A stretch of DNA of 64,000 bases, from positions 62,001-126,000 of the forward strand of contig JAFTSQ010000012.1 in assembly GCA_017467205.1 (NCBI GenBank), written 5' to 3'. The position numbers were made by a program, and so were the translations under genes. Below are positions 18,620 to 26,623 of this stretch, piece by piece. The DNA is from Clostridia bacterium (GTDB lineage Bacteria > Bacillota_A > Clostridia > Oscillospirales > CAG-272). Each line of letters begins with the position of its first letter. Position 1 is the first letter of the stretch. The notes beneath the pieces were generated by a model. The model was given only the letters and a program-made list of their open reading frames with translations. It was not told where the DNA came from and did not search any database.

Positions 18620-20311
18620 ATGAAATTAAAGCTTCTTTTCGGCAAGCGCTCTCGCGAGGGTGTCTTTGCCGCTATCACCGTGGCCGTCATCGTCGTCTTT
18701 TTCCTTCTCAATCTTCTTATGACTCACCTCGGCATATACAAGACGGTATTCATTGACCTGACGCCCGAGGGGCTTTACACGGTCACCGAGAGGATGAAGG
18801 AGGAATGTGAGTTTATTGACGATCTTTCGAAGGTTGAAGGGGCAAAGCCCTTGAAGATAACCTTCTGCTCCGACCCCGACGTGCTTATGGAGTCGACAGT
18901 TCTCAAAACGACCTATTTTATGGCGATAGAGCTTCATAACGCTTACCCCTACCTTGAGGTAGAAACGGTTAACGTGGCGCTCAATCCCTCGTCGGTCGAC
19001 GCGTACAGAACCACATCGCTTTCCGTAATAAACAGCACCGACGTTATAGTGTCCTACGGCAATACCTACCGAGTTGCCTCGGCGGAGAGCTTCTGGGCAA
19101 CGGATTCCACGACCAAGGAGTACTGCGCCTACAACGGCGAGTACAGGCTTGCCTCGCTTCTTCTCTCGGTCACCGCGAAGGATAAGCCTATGGCTTACTT
19201 CATTGACGGTCACGGAGAAACGGTTTACGATAAAAACGATCCCAAATGCGACTTGACCGGCTTCGTCAGCGCGCTCGCGGATATCGGACTCGGCGTCGGA
19301 ACGCTCAACCTCTCCACGCTTGTAGCGGAGGGCAAGCAGATTCCCGACGATTGTAAGCTTCTTATAATCAACAACCCGAAAACCGACTATATCACCGACC
19401 CGTCGAAATACGACAGCTTCAACTATATAAGTGAGCTTGAGCTTATCGACCGCTATCTTCTCTGCGAGCAGGGCGCACTTATGGTTGCAAAGGACTACCG
19501 CGTCAGCCTTCCCGTGCTTGAGGAGTATCTTGCCGAGTGGGGAATAGGATTTTCGGATACGCTCGTCAAGGACGAGGAATATTCTCTTCGTGACGAGGGT
19601 GACACCAATACCAAGCTCGTCGGAGTTTACGACACCGACGAAACCGGATACGGCTATGCAATATACGGCGATTTCGCCGACCTTTCGAGCTCGCCGAGAA
19701 TGATTATTTCCGACACGGGATATATCTATTGCGCCTTTGGTGACGGTGATGCGAAGAGCGAATCAGGCTCTTATAACATATCGAGAAATTACGCCCCCTT
19801 CATACTTTCCTCGGCCGAAGCAAAGTCCTACGCAAAGAGCGAGCTTTCGGGCGAGTACGTGGAGCTTCAGGGCTACGCGCAGCAGAGGGCGCTCTGCGCA
19901 ACGAGCGCAAGAATGGTCATTGACAGTGTGACCTCGAATTACAGCTATTCCTATGTTTTCGCGGCAGGCAGCGCGGATTTCTTCTCAAACAAACTCATAT
20001 CCGAGGCGAGCTACGCAAACTACGATATAGTTTCGGCTCTTGCCAAGAATATGTCGAGGACGAGTAGCTACGCCTCTGGCGAGCTTGGCGGCGAATCTCT
20101 CAATTCATCCTCATACGGCGGAAAGCAGCTCGTTGATACCTCGATGAGCGACACCGATACCGACATTATTTTGCCGGGCGGAGAAGAGGTCGCAACCAGA
20201 TACGGTATATCGCTTGTCGTTCGCGTGGTATACGCGGTTGTAATCGCGGCTGTACCCGTGGCAATAGCAATAGTGGGTACTTGCGTGTACCTTAAGAGAA
20301 AATTCAAGTGA
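18620..20311 (+). CDS. GldG-like membrane-anchored extracytoplasmic protein (second copy)
   Basis: A 563-residue paralogue-like partner of the preceding gene with the same plan: N-terminal helix (about 14-37, FAAITVAVIVVFFLLNLLM), an extracytoplasmic domain and a C-terminal helix (about 530-556, ending YLKRKFK). Shared landmarks are DLTPEGLYTVTE after the first helix, DKPMAYFIDGHGETVY, and SELELIDRYLLCEQGALMVAKD. The two proteins are too different to be a recent duplication and may form a heteromeric periplasmic partner of the ABC core. It starts 33 bases after the previous stop, with AAAGGAAC upstream. Confidence 0.72.
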   Translation: MKLKLLFGKRSREGVFAAITVAVIVVFFLLNLLMTHLGIYKTVFIDLTPEGLYTVTERMKEECEFIDDLSKVEGAKPLKITFCSDPDVLMESTVLKTTYFMAIELHNAYPYLEVETVNVALNPSSVDAYRTTSLSVINSTDVIVSYGNTYRVASAESFWATDSTTKEYCAYNGEYRLASLLLSVTAKDKPMAYFIDGHGETVYDKNDPKCDLTGFVSALADIGLGVGTLNLSTLVAEGKQIPDDCKLLIINNPKTDYITDPSKYDSFNYISELELIDRYLLCEQGALMVAKDYRVSLPVLEEYLAEWGIGFSDTLVKDEEYSLRDEGDTNTKLVGVYDTDETGYGYAIYGDFADLSSSPRMIISDTGYIYCAFGDGDAKSESGSYNISRNYAPFILSSAEAKSYAKSELSGEYVELQGYAQQRALCATSARMVIDSVTSNYSYSYVFAAGSADFFSNKLISEASYANYDIVSALAKNMSRTSSYASGELGGESLNSSSYGGKQLVDTSMSDTDTDIILPGGEEVATRYGISLVVRVVYAVVIAAVPVAIAIVGTCVYLKRKFK

Positions 20312-20326
20312 TAAGGAGATGGACGC

Positions 20327-23284
20327 GTGATACACGTTAAGAAAAGCAAAAAGAAACAAATCGTTCTCCTCTCCTTGCTCGCGGCGTTTATCGTCATTCT
20401 GGCGGCAGTCCTTATTATCAATGCGCTTTCCAAGGAAGAGGACGACGGCAAGGACGAGCTCGTCAAGCCCGATATAAACGAGGAGCTTGGCGAATCGCTT
20501 TACGGAAATATGGCGATAGCCTACCCCTCCTTTGAGGCGGACGCTATTGACATAATCAACGTTTCCAACAAAAACGGCGACTACACGGTGTACCGTAACG
20601 AGAAAAACGAGCTTCTTATCGCCTACGTTGACTCCTATGGCAACACCAAGGTTTACTATCCCGACATTGCGGCGTACGACAGTCAGTTCAAGTACGATAG
20701 CCTTTACTCGATAGAGGGAGATGACGGCTTCGGCACTATCTCGAAGCTCTCCTACCTCTGCATTGCTATTCAGTATCTCTATTTCGACGAGCGCATTCCG
20801 CTCGCCGACAGCGCCGAGGAAAGAGCGCTTCAGTTCGAGGAGTACGGCTTGACGAGCGACGTTGCGAACACCATAAGCTTTATGTATCTTACCGAGGACG
20901 GAAAAGAGGTCGTTCACTCGGTAAGAATAGGCTCAAATCTCGTCACGGGTGGGGGCTACTACTATATGGTAGACGACAGACCCTACGTTTACAGCACTAA
21001 CGTAAACTACCTTGACTACGCGCTTTGCGGCTTCGCGGCATTCATAAATCCGCGCCTCGTTATTGAGGGACTTGAAGAGGATAACGCCTTCGCCCCCTAC
21101 CTCACGACCGACTTTAAGGAGTGGGTCAACACGATGTACGACAAGGAGGGTGAGGAGGTCAAGGAGGACTCCACCGTCATAGTCTACGCCGACACTCTTT
21201 TGCCGCTTTACACAAAGCCGGGACATACCGTCGGTGAGGGCGAGAGGGATGACGGATATAGCTCGCTCGGCAAGGGCGAGATTACCTTCGACCTTGCGGA
21301 CCTCAAGAAAAATCCCGCATACGCCCGCCTCGTCAGCTCGCTTATCGGCAAGAAGGTTGCCGAGGATGAGGCGCTGAGCATTGAGGACCATATAATCCTC
21401 ACGCTTGTTTCGGATTCCCGCTGGATTGAGTTTGAGGACAAGGACTCCTTCACCTATTCCTACGAAATAACCGCCATTGAGGCTATCCTTACCGACGGTG
21501 AGGATATAATAGCCGAGGGCACGCCTATCGTTGACGGCGAGGGCAATCTCAAAAGCAATCTTATCAAGGTCACATATAACTACAAGATAGACGGCGAGGC
21601 GGCAAACGGCCTTGCTTGCCACGCGGTTATAGACCTTTCAAGCACGCACTTTGACGGAGTGCGGGAGGATATCTCCAAGCTTTCGATAGGCACTCTTGAT
21701 GAGGCTGACCGCGTTGAAGTTGAGATAGTATACTCGACCGAAACCGCAGTAAAGCGCACGGTTGAGGTAATAATCACCGAGATAGTTGCGGTCTACGACG
21801 CTACCGAGTATACCGAGAAGGCTATCGTTGACGAAAACTCGATAGTCAGCTACCGCTACACCTACAAAATAGACGGTAAGGAAAACGGCGTTATTTACAG
21901 CACGGCAGTCGATCTTTCGAAGGACACGAGCGAAACCGGACAGAAGATAAAGGCGGTGTTGCTTGGCAAGTCGGCGGCGAAGGACCTCAAGCTTTCGGTC
22001 TACACGAGCGAATCGTACAGCGAGGCGTTCTCCGACTTCTCGACCTACGATATTTCGAAAATTTCTTATTTCTTCACCAAGGAGCTGATAGCGTCCTACC
22101 GCTTCGTCAACTCCTCCGAGCGCGACCCCTTCTACGGCGAGTCGATATACGAGAACACTCTCGAGAATAAGTACCGTATCTATGCTATCAACGCATCCAC
22201 CTGCCAGTCGGTATCCAAGGTGCTCGGCGGTATCGGCGATACCACCACGGTTGCAAACGGTCTTATAGGACTTGAAACGCTTGCGGTCGGACTCACCCCG
22301 CAGGTTATGAAGCAGTACGGCCTTTATGCCTACACCGTATACTTTGAGATGCCTCGCGGAATTATAGAGGTTATCGGCGACGACTACGACGAGGACGATA
22401 TTTCGGACTATACCTGGTACTCAACTATGGGCTTCACCCTCTACGTCAGTGAGGAGCAGCCGGACGGAACTCGCTTCGTCGGCTCGGATATGTACGATAT
22501 CGTTGCGAAGGTGGACGGCGCGAGCTTTGAGTTCCTTGACTTCAGCTTTACGGAGCTTTGGGCAAGAAAGGCTTTGATGATGTTCGAAGTTTCGGACGTT
22601 ACCTCGCTTGACCTTGAGTTCAATATGACCGACGTTTACGGCTCGTACGACTTCGACCTTGAGCACAAGCTTCTCTATATCGCATCTAACGGAAAAGCCT
22701 ACACTAACAAGGACAGCGTTCCCGAGGGCGCGGTTGTGCAGGGCACGTTTGACAGGATAACCGTTAACGTTTCCGAGTCTGGCGACTGCATCGAAACCGA
22801 GCTTTCGAGGTATATGGAAACGAAGGGCTACGACTCCGTCAGCCTCACCGAGCTTTATAACCACACCGTCGGCAACGGCGGCGAGGCGAAGGTCGGTAAC
22901 GACACGGCGGGAGCGGCGTACTTCAAGACGCAGATATCCATAATGTTTATGTCTACCTACGAGGCGTACGCGACCGAGGAGGAGCAGGAAGCAGCGCTCA
23001 GCGGCGAGTATCTTATGAGAATGAGATTCAAGCTTTCGGCGTTTGAGGGCGGAAAGAGCAATCAATACTCCGACTACTACTACGTCTACGAGTTCTACCG
23101 CATAAGCGACCGTCGCGTGATGGTGCGCATCTATCAGGAGGACGACGCAGGTAAGATGAAGGGTAGCTCGGTTTCCGACTTCTGCCTTTCCACCACCTCG
23201 TTCAAGAAGATAGTAAACGGCTATCTCGGAGTCCTCAACGGTATCGAGATAGACGAAAACGACGTCTACACCGATGTAAAGTAA
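20327..23284 (+). CDS. Large DUF4340-like membrane-anchored protein of the Gld-type cluster
   Basis: A 985-residue protein starting at GTG: the ATG eight bases earlier is closed at once by TGA, and AAGGAG lies at the right distance from the GTG. After a basic start, helix 11-33 (IVLLSLLAAFIVILAAVLIINAL) anchors a very acidic extracytoplasmic domain with DUF4340-like blocks (for example DLTSLDLEF-type strands and repeated YxYKIDG segments near 415 and 510, which suggest an internal repeat). DUF4340 proteins usually accompany GldG-like genes. No function can be assigned. It closes the five-gene operon; a terminator follows. Confidence 0.7.
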   Translation: MIHVKKSKKKQIVLLSLLAAFIVILAAVLIINALSKEEDDGKDELVKPDINEELGESLYGNMAIAYPSFEADAIDIINVSNKNGDYTVYRNEKNELLIAYVDSYGNTKVYYPDIAAYDSQFKYDSLYSIEGDDGFGTISKLSYLCIAIQYLYFDERIPLADSAEERALQFEEYGLTSDVANTISFMYLTEDGKEVVHSVRIGSNLVTGGGYYYMVDDRPYVYSTNVNYLDYALCGFAAFINPRLVIEGLEEDNAFAPYLTTDFKEWVNTMYDKEGEEVKEDSTVIVYADTLLPLYTKPGHTVGEGERDDGYSSLGKGEITFDLADLKKNPAYARLVSSLIGKKVAEDEALSIEDHIILTLVSDSRWIEFEDKDSFTYSYEITAIEAILTDGEDIIAEGTPIVDGEGNLKSNLIKVTYNYKIDGEAANGLACHAVIDLSSTHFDGVREDISKLSIGTLDEADRVEVEIVYSTETAVKRTVEVIITEIVAVYDATEYTEKAIVDENSIVSYRYTYKIDGKENGVIYSTAVDLSKDTSETGQKIKAVLLGKSAAKDLKLSVYTSESYSEAFSDFSTYDISKISYFFTKELIASYRFVNSSERDPFYGESIYENTLENKYRIYAINASTCQSVSKVLGGIGDTTTVANGLIGLETLAVGLTPQVMKQYGLYAYTVYFEMPRGIIEVIGDDYDEDDISDYTWYSTMGFTLYVSEEQPDGTRFVGSDMYDIVAKVDGASFEFLDFSFTELWARKALMMFEVSDVTSLDLEFNMTDVYGSYDFDLEHKLLYIASNGKAYTNKDSVPEGAVVQGTFDRITVNVSESGDCIETELSRYMETKGYDSVSLTELYNHTVGNGGEAKVGNDTAGAAYFKTQISIMFMSTYEAYATEEEQEAALSGEYLMRMRFKLSAFEGGKSNQYSDYYYVYEFYRISDRRVMVRIYQEDDAGKMKGSSVSDFCLSTTSFKKIVNGYLGVLNGIEIDENDVYTDVK

Positions 23285-23301
23285 GAGCTTATATAAAAAC
23301 C

Positions 23302-23340
23302 ACCGCCCCTTGCGACGCTGTGTCGCAAGGGGCGGTTTGT
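23302..23340 (+). terminator. Terminator of the Gld-type operon
   Basis: A perfect 15-bp stem (23,302-23,316 with 23,322-23,336, 5-nt loop) is followed by a short TTTGTAT tract. The remaining bases to the XRE gene hold nothing I recognise. Confidence 0.75.
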
Positions 23341-23397
23341 ATAAATGTGGCTTTGATAACGGTGTATGAGGGGCTCGGCGCGCTTCGCTAAGCTTCC

Positions 23398-23598
23398 TTA
23401 ATCGGGTATATACTCTGCAATATCCTCTATTTTGCAGTCGAGTGCCGCGCAAAGCTTGTTAAGAGTCTTGCTTTCGATATTGTCGTTTGCTTTCAGTCTG
23501 CGTATTGTTTTGCTGTCGATTCCGCACTCCTCGCGGAGCTTATAGGTGCTGAAGCCTTTTTTCTCCAAGGTATCCCAAAGCTTGTAAAAAACAATCAT
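23398..23598 (-). CDS. Small XRE/Cro-type helix-turn-helix repressor
   Basis: A 66-residue protein that is nearly all a Cro/CI-type DNA-binding domain. STYKLREECGIDSKTIRRLKAND is the helix-turn-helix (about 22-44), followed by SKTLNKLCAALDCKIEDIAEYIPD, the usual YozG-like ending. The ATG follows GGAGG. It is divergent from an 80-residue orphan across 96 bp holding two similar palindromes that overlap both promoters, so it most likely represses itself and its neighbour. Confidence 0.88.
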   Translation of the reverse strand: MIVFYKLWDTLEKKGFSTYKLREECGIDSKTIRRLKANDNIESKTLNKLCAALDCKIEDIAEYIPD

Positions 23599-23614
23599 TT
23601 TTTTAACCTCCGTA

Positions 23615-23643
23615 TTGACATTTAATATTATGGGGGTTATAAT
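23615..23643 (+). promoter_or_regulatory. Perfect sigma-A promoter for the 80-residue orphan gene
   Basis: TTGACA (23,615-23,620), exactly 17 bp, TATAAT (23,638-23,643). The -10 box lies inside the first of the two operator-like repeats. Confidence 0.9.
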
Positions 23644-23670
23644 CCTATTTATTAAGGGGATATAATCCCC
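23632..23670. promoter_or_regulatory. Duplicated operator for the XRE repressor
   Basis: Two related sites: GGGGGTTATAATCC (23,632-23,645) and the palindrome GGGGATATAATCCCC (23,656-23,670; GGGGAT-ATA-ATCCCC). Their centres are about two helical turns apart, and they cover the plus -10 box and the minus-strand promoter spacer. Confidence 0.6.
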
Positions 23671-23678
23671 ATAGTCAA
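23649..23678 (-). promoter_or_regulatory. Promoter of the XRE gene
   Basis: Minus-strand TTGACT (23,678-23,673), an 18-bp spacer and TAATAA (23,654-23,649). It overlaps the palindromic operator, which fits autoregulation. Confidence 0.55.
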
Positions 23679-23694
23679 AAAAGGAGATTGTTTT

Positions 23695-23937
23695 ATGGAT
23701 TTGTTGCGTGAACTATTCTTTAGCTACTTGAGAAGTGAGGATTTCAAAATTGAATCTTTAGAAGGCTTGGATGTTGAGCGTGTAATTGAAAACGAGTGCT
23801 ATAAGGCGCTCAAGGGGATAAAAGAAATTATCAGCGATGATGAAATCGAGGATAAGGACTGCTTTGAGAGGATAGAGGAAATAGTATGCCTTTTGGAGAA
23901 TATGGGAATTGACCTCGGCGGCAGGCACGACTTTTAG
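23695..23937 (+). CDS. Hypothetical acidic 80-residue protein next to an XRE repressor
   Basis: An 80-residue, strongly acidic, probably all-helical protein (MDLLRELFFSYLRSEDFK...). No signal peptide, membrane segment or motif is visible, and I do not recognise the family. The ATG has AAGGAGA about eight bases upstream, and the gene has a perfect consensus promoter overlapped by operator-like palindromes. It should therefore be strongly expressed when the divergent repressor is absent. It could be an effector of a small regulatory module, an antirepressor or a toxin; nothing in the sequence decides. Confidence 0.7.
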   Translation: MDLLRELFFSYLRSEDFKIESLEGLDVERVIENECYKALKGIKEIISDDEIEDKDCFERIEEIVCLLENMGIDLGGRHDF

Positions 23938-24017
23938 TAAAAGTCTGCTTTTTCGGTGATAAAGGCGCGCTTTTATAAAAAATATTATGAATTATATGAA
24001 AATATTAAAAAAAGTAT

Positions 24018-24046
24018 TTGCATTTTCCGAAAAGTTGTGGTATAAT
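24018..24046 (+). promoter_or_regulatory. Sigma-A promoter for the lipoprotein gene
   Basis: TTGCAT (24,018-24,023), 17-bp spacer, TATAAT (24,041-24,046). It leaves a leader of about 120 nt before the ATG at 24,174. Confidence 0.8.
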
Positions 24047-24090
24047 AGTCCCAAAGTATCGCCTAATGGGCGGATTTTGCTTTTTCACCG

Positions 24091-24119
24091 GCTGAAAAAT
24101 TCCTTTTCGGGCGTTTTTT
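24091..24119 (+). promoter_or_regulatory. Terminator-like hairpin in the lipoprotein leader
   Basis: CTGAAAA pairs with TTTTCGG (24,092-24,098 and 24,104-24,110), followed by GCG and six Ts (24,114-24,119). It lies between promoter and start codon, so it could be an attenuator. Confidence 0.35.
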
Positions 24120-24173
24120 CGACCCATTGTGCTAAAGCCAAAAATAATATTTATCAACATAGAGGAAGAAAGT

Positions 24174-26075
24174 ATGAAGAAAAGAATACTTGCTATGCTC
24201 CTTGTAGTAGCAACGCTCGTGCTTACCCTTGCGAGCTGCGGCTTTAACTACGAAACGAGCGATCTTTCGGCTTATACCGAGTTTGACAAGGCGGCTTTCG
24301 TAAGCGCGCTTGAGAAGCTCGTTATTGAGGATGCCGATTTCACAACCGACGAGGATGTTCGCGACCAGAAGGTTCGCGACGACATTAACAAGGCTCTTGC
24401 AGAGCTTGTTGACGACGAGGCAAAGGTGCTTACCGGCGTTATCGGTGCGAATGACCTTCTCTACTACTGCTACTACTGCACCGCTACCATTCCCGCAGAG
24501 GAAGAGGGCGGCGAGGAGAAGAACATCGTCGTATTTGCGTCTAATATGGAGGAGTCCAAGGCTACGAAGCTCCAGCTCGGTCTTTCGGATGCTACCGATC
24601 TTCAGAAGGCTATTGAGGGCGCAATTGCAACTATCGATATCACCGACTATATCTACTCCACCGAAACGAGCACCGATTACGTGCTCAAGTACGGCGACGA
24701 GGTTTATATCAGCTACTCCTACAACTACTCCTACGAGAAGGACGGAGTTGACCTTACGGGCAAGGGCAGCGTAAGCTACGAGAAGATAACCCTCGTGGAC
24801 GACGGCGACGAGGCTGTCGTAAGCTTCAGCGACAAGATAGTCGGCAACAAGATAGGTGCATCTATTGCAGATTTCACTATCAACGAGCAGCGCGACGCTG
24901 ACGAGGCGCTTGAAGAGGTTAAGTACACCGGCGCAAAGGTTGCTTGGGTAGTTGAGAGCGGCGAGGAGCTCACCGTTAAGGACACGACCTACACTGAAAC
25001 CAAAAAGGTTACTGCAACCGACGGTTCGTCCTACGACCTTAAGAATATCGAGCTTACCTATCACGTATATCCCGTATATTCCCTTGACGTTCCCACTCTT
25101 GACGGACGCAAGGTATTCGAGATTCTTGACGACAAGCTCACCGCAACTCTTCTCGACTGCTTCGAGAATGAGGAGCTTATCTACAAGGATACCGTTGGCG
25201 TTGACCACACTATGCCTTCTCTTATCGAGGAGCTCGTTACCTACATTGGCGACGTTGAGTCGATTCAGACCGACGTTGACGATGCTCAGGATGAGTACGA
25301 CGAGGCAGTAAAGGCTGACAAGGGCGGCACGACCGAGAGCGACGCGAAGAACAAGCTCGACGAGCTTAAGGCAGACCTTGAAGAAGCCGAAAAGGAAAAG
25401 GAAGCAAAGCTCGTTCAGATTCTCAAGATTGAGGGCATCAACGATATACTCGTTGAAGATTACGAGAAGTACGTATACGAAACCCTTGAGGCAGAATATA
25501 ACGAGGCTATTGAAAAGCTCCTTGCCGCTGAGGCTTGGAAGCTTGTTGAGGAGAGCGTTAAGGTTAACTCTCTTCCCGCTGATATGGTAAACAAGGTTTA
25601 CGACAGACTTATCGAGAACCATCAGTACACCTTCTACAACGGAACCTACTCGCCCGAGGGCAGCTCGAGCTCTTCCAGCACTGAGGAGGAGATTTCCAAC
25701 TACAAGGCGTACGATCAGTCCTTCGACAAGTATCTTATGGGTCAGACCGGAACTAAGACCAAGGATGAAGCTTATGCGGCAGTTCGCAAGGAAGCAGAGG
25801 AGAACGTTACTCCCGTTATCAAGATGTATGCTGTTGTAAGAGCTTACGATGATCTTCTTCTCACCGACGAGGAGTACGACGAGTTCCTTGACGGCAACGT
25901 TTACTACTCCTACTACGAGAGCTATCTTGGCGAGAACTCGATTCGCTATGCGGCTCAGCTCGACAAGCTTCTCGACTATATTCTTGAGTCCGAAACCAAG
26001 GACGGTAAGGTTACCTACAAGCACCTTAAGTACACCTTGGGTGCAGACGAAGAGGATGCCGAGGACGGCGAATAA
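24174..26075 (+). CDS. Surface lipoprotein with foldase-like (FKBP/trigger-factor-type) domains
   Basis: A 633-residue lipoprotein. The start MKKRILAML leads a signal peptide ending in the lipobox LASC (Cys near residue 21). The mature part is very acidic. Residues about 130-260 (GDEVYISYSYNY... DKIVGNKIG) look like a diverged FKBP-type fold, and residues about 370-420 (DDAQDEYDEAVKADK... LEEAEKEKEAK) form a coiled coil. The C-terminal part, with NVTPVIKMYAVVRAYDDLLLTDEEYDEF, resembles the helical arms of trigger factor. A role in folding exported proteins is inferred. The ATG follows GAGGAAGAAAG; the longer upstream reading frame would bury the signal peptide. Confidence 0.6.
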   Translation: MKKRILAMLLVVATLVLTLASCGFNYETSDLSAYTEFDKAAFVSALEKLVIEDADFTTDEDVRDQKVRDDINKALAELVDDEAKVLTGVIGANDLLYYCYYCTATIPAEEEGGEEKNIVVFASNMEESKATKLQLGLSDATDLQKAIEGAIATIDITDYIYSTETSTDYVLKYGDEVYISYSYNYSYEKDGVDLTGKGSVSYEKITLVDDGDEAVVSFSDKIVGNKIGASIADFTINEQRDADEALEEVKYTGAKVAWVVESGEELTVKDTTYTETKKVTATDGSSYDLKNIELTYHVYPVYSLDVPTLDGRKVFEILDDKLTATLLDCFENEELIYKDTVGVDHTMPSLIEELVTYIGDVESIQTDVDDAQDEYDEAVKADKGGTTESDAKNKLDELKADLEEAEKEKEAKLVQILKIEGINDILVEDYEKYVYETLEAEYNEAIEKLLAAEAWKLVEESVKVNSLPADMVNKVYDRLIENHQYTFYNGTYSPEGSSSSSSTEEEISNYKAYDQSFDKYLMGQTGTKTKDEAYAAVRKEAEENVTPVIKMYAVVRAYDDLLLTDEEYDEFLDGNVYYSYYESYLGENSIRYAAQLDKLLDYILESETKDGKVTYKHLKYTLGADEEDAEDGE

Positions 26076-26098
26076 TTAAAACTAAAGTCAATTTGATG

Positions 26099-26128
26099 AG
26101 GGCTGTCGCAATAAGTGGCAGCCCTTAT
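26099..26128 (+). terminator. Weak terminator-like hairpin after the lipoprotein
   Basis: AGGGCTG (26,099-26,105) pairs with CAGCCCT (26,119-26,125), followed by TATTG. GGCTGTCGCA on its 5' side matches the core of the dispersed repeats found elsewhere in the window. Confidence 0.45.
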
Positions 26129-26153
26129 TGTAAAACTTCGGAAGGCGAAAGAT

Positions 26154-26597
26154 ATGAAAGAGGTACAGATATACACCGACGGTGCCTGCCGCGGCAATCC
26201 CGGACGGGGCGGATGGGGCGCGATACTCGTTTACGGCAAGTACGAGCGCGAGCTTTCCGGCGGCGAGGCAGTCACTACCAATAACAGAATGGAGCTGCTT
26301 GCGGCTATTTCGGGGCTTTCGGCGCTGAAAGAGCCCTGTGCGGTAACGCTTTATTCGGATTCCAAATACCTCGTTGACGCCTTTTTGGAGGGTTGGGTGG
26401 AATCCTGGCGCGCTTGCGGCTGGCGGCGCGGCCGTGATGAGCTCAAGAACCCTGACCTTTGGCAAGAGCTCTACGCGCTTACAGAAAAGCACGAGGTAAA
26501 GTTCGTTTGGGTCAAGGGTCATAACGGTCACGACTACAACGAGCGGTGCGACGCTCTTGCAACCGCCTTTGCCGACTCGTTTGCACACGAGGCTTAA
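26154..26597 (+). CDS. rnhA: Ribonuclease HI
   Basis: A 147-residue enzyme that cuts the RNA strand of RNA-DNA hybrids. The catalytic DEDD set is intact: D9 ([12 protein letters not shown]), E47 (NNRMELLAA), D69 (YSDSKYLVD) and D133 (NERCDALA). The basic handle [13 protein letters not shown] is present, as in E. coli RNase HI. The ATG at 26,154 gives the normal N-terminus and is preceded by GGAAGG. It sits between two foldase-like secreted-protein genes on the same strand. Confidence 0.95.
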   Translation: MKEVQIYTDGACRGNPGRGGWGAILVYGKYERELSGGEAVTTNNRMELLAAISGLSALKEPCAVTLYSDSKYLVDAFLEGWVESWRACGWRRGRDELKNPDLWQELYALTEKHEVKFVWVKGHNGHDYNERCDALATAFADSFAHEA

Positions 26598-26623
26598 CTT
26601 TCAAGAGAGGAACTTTTTTAGTA

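Noticed and set aside
24132..26024. 630-residue minus-strand reading frame opposite the lipoprotein
   Set aside because: It lies opposite a gene with a lipobox signal peptide, ribosome-binding site and promoter. The antisense frame is long only because of the regular codon pattern; it has no domains of its own.
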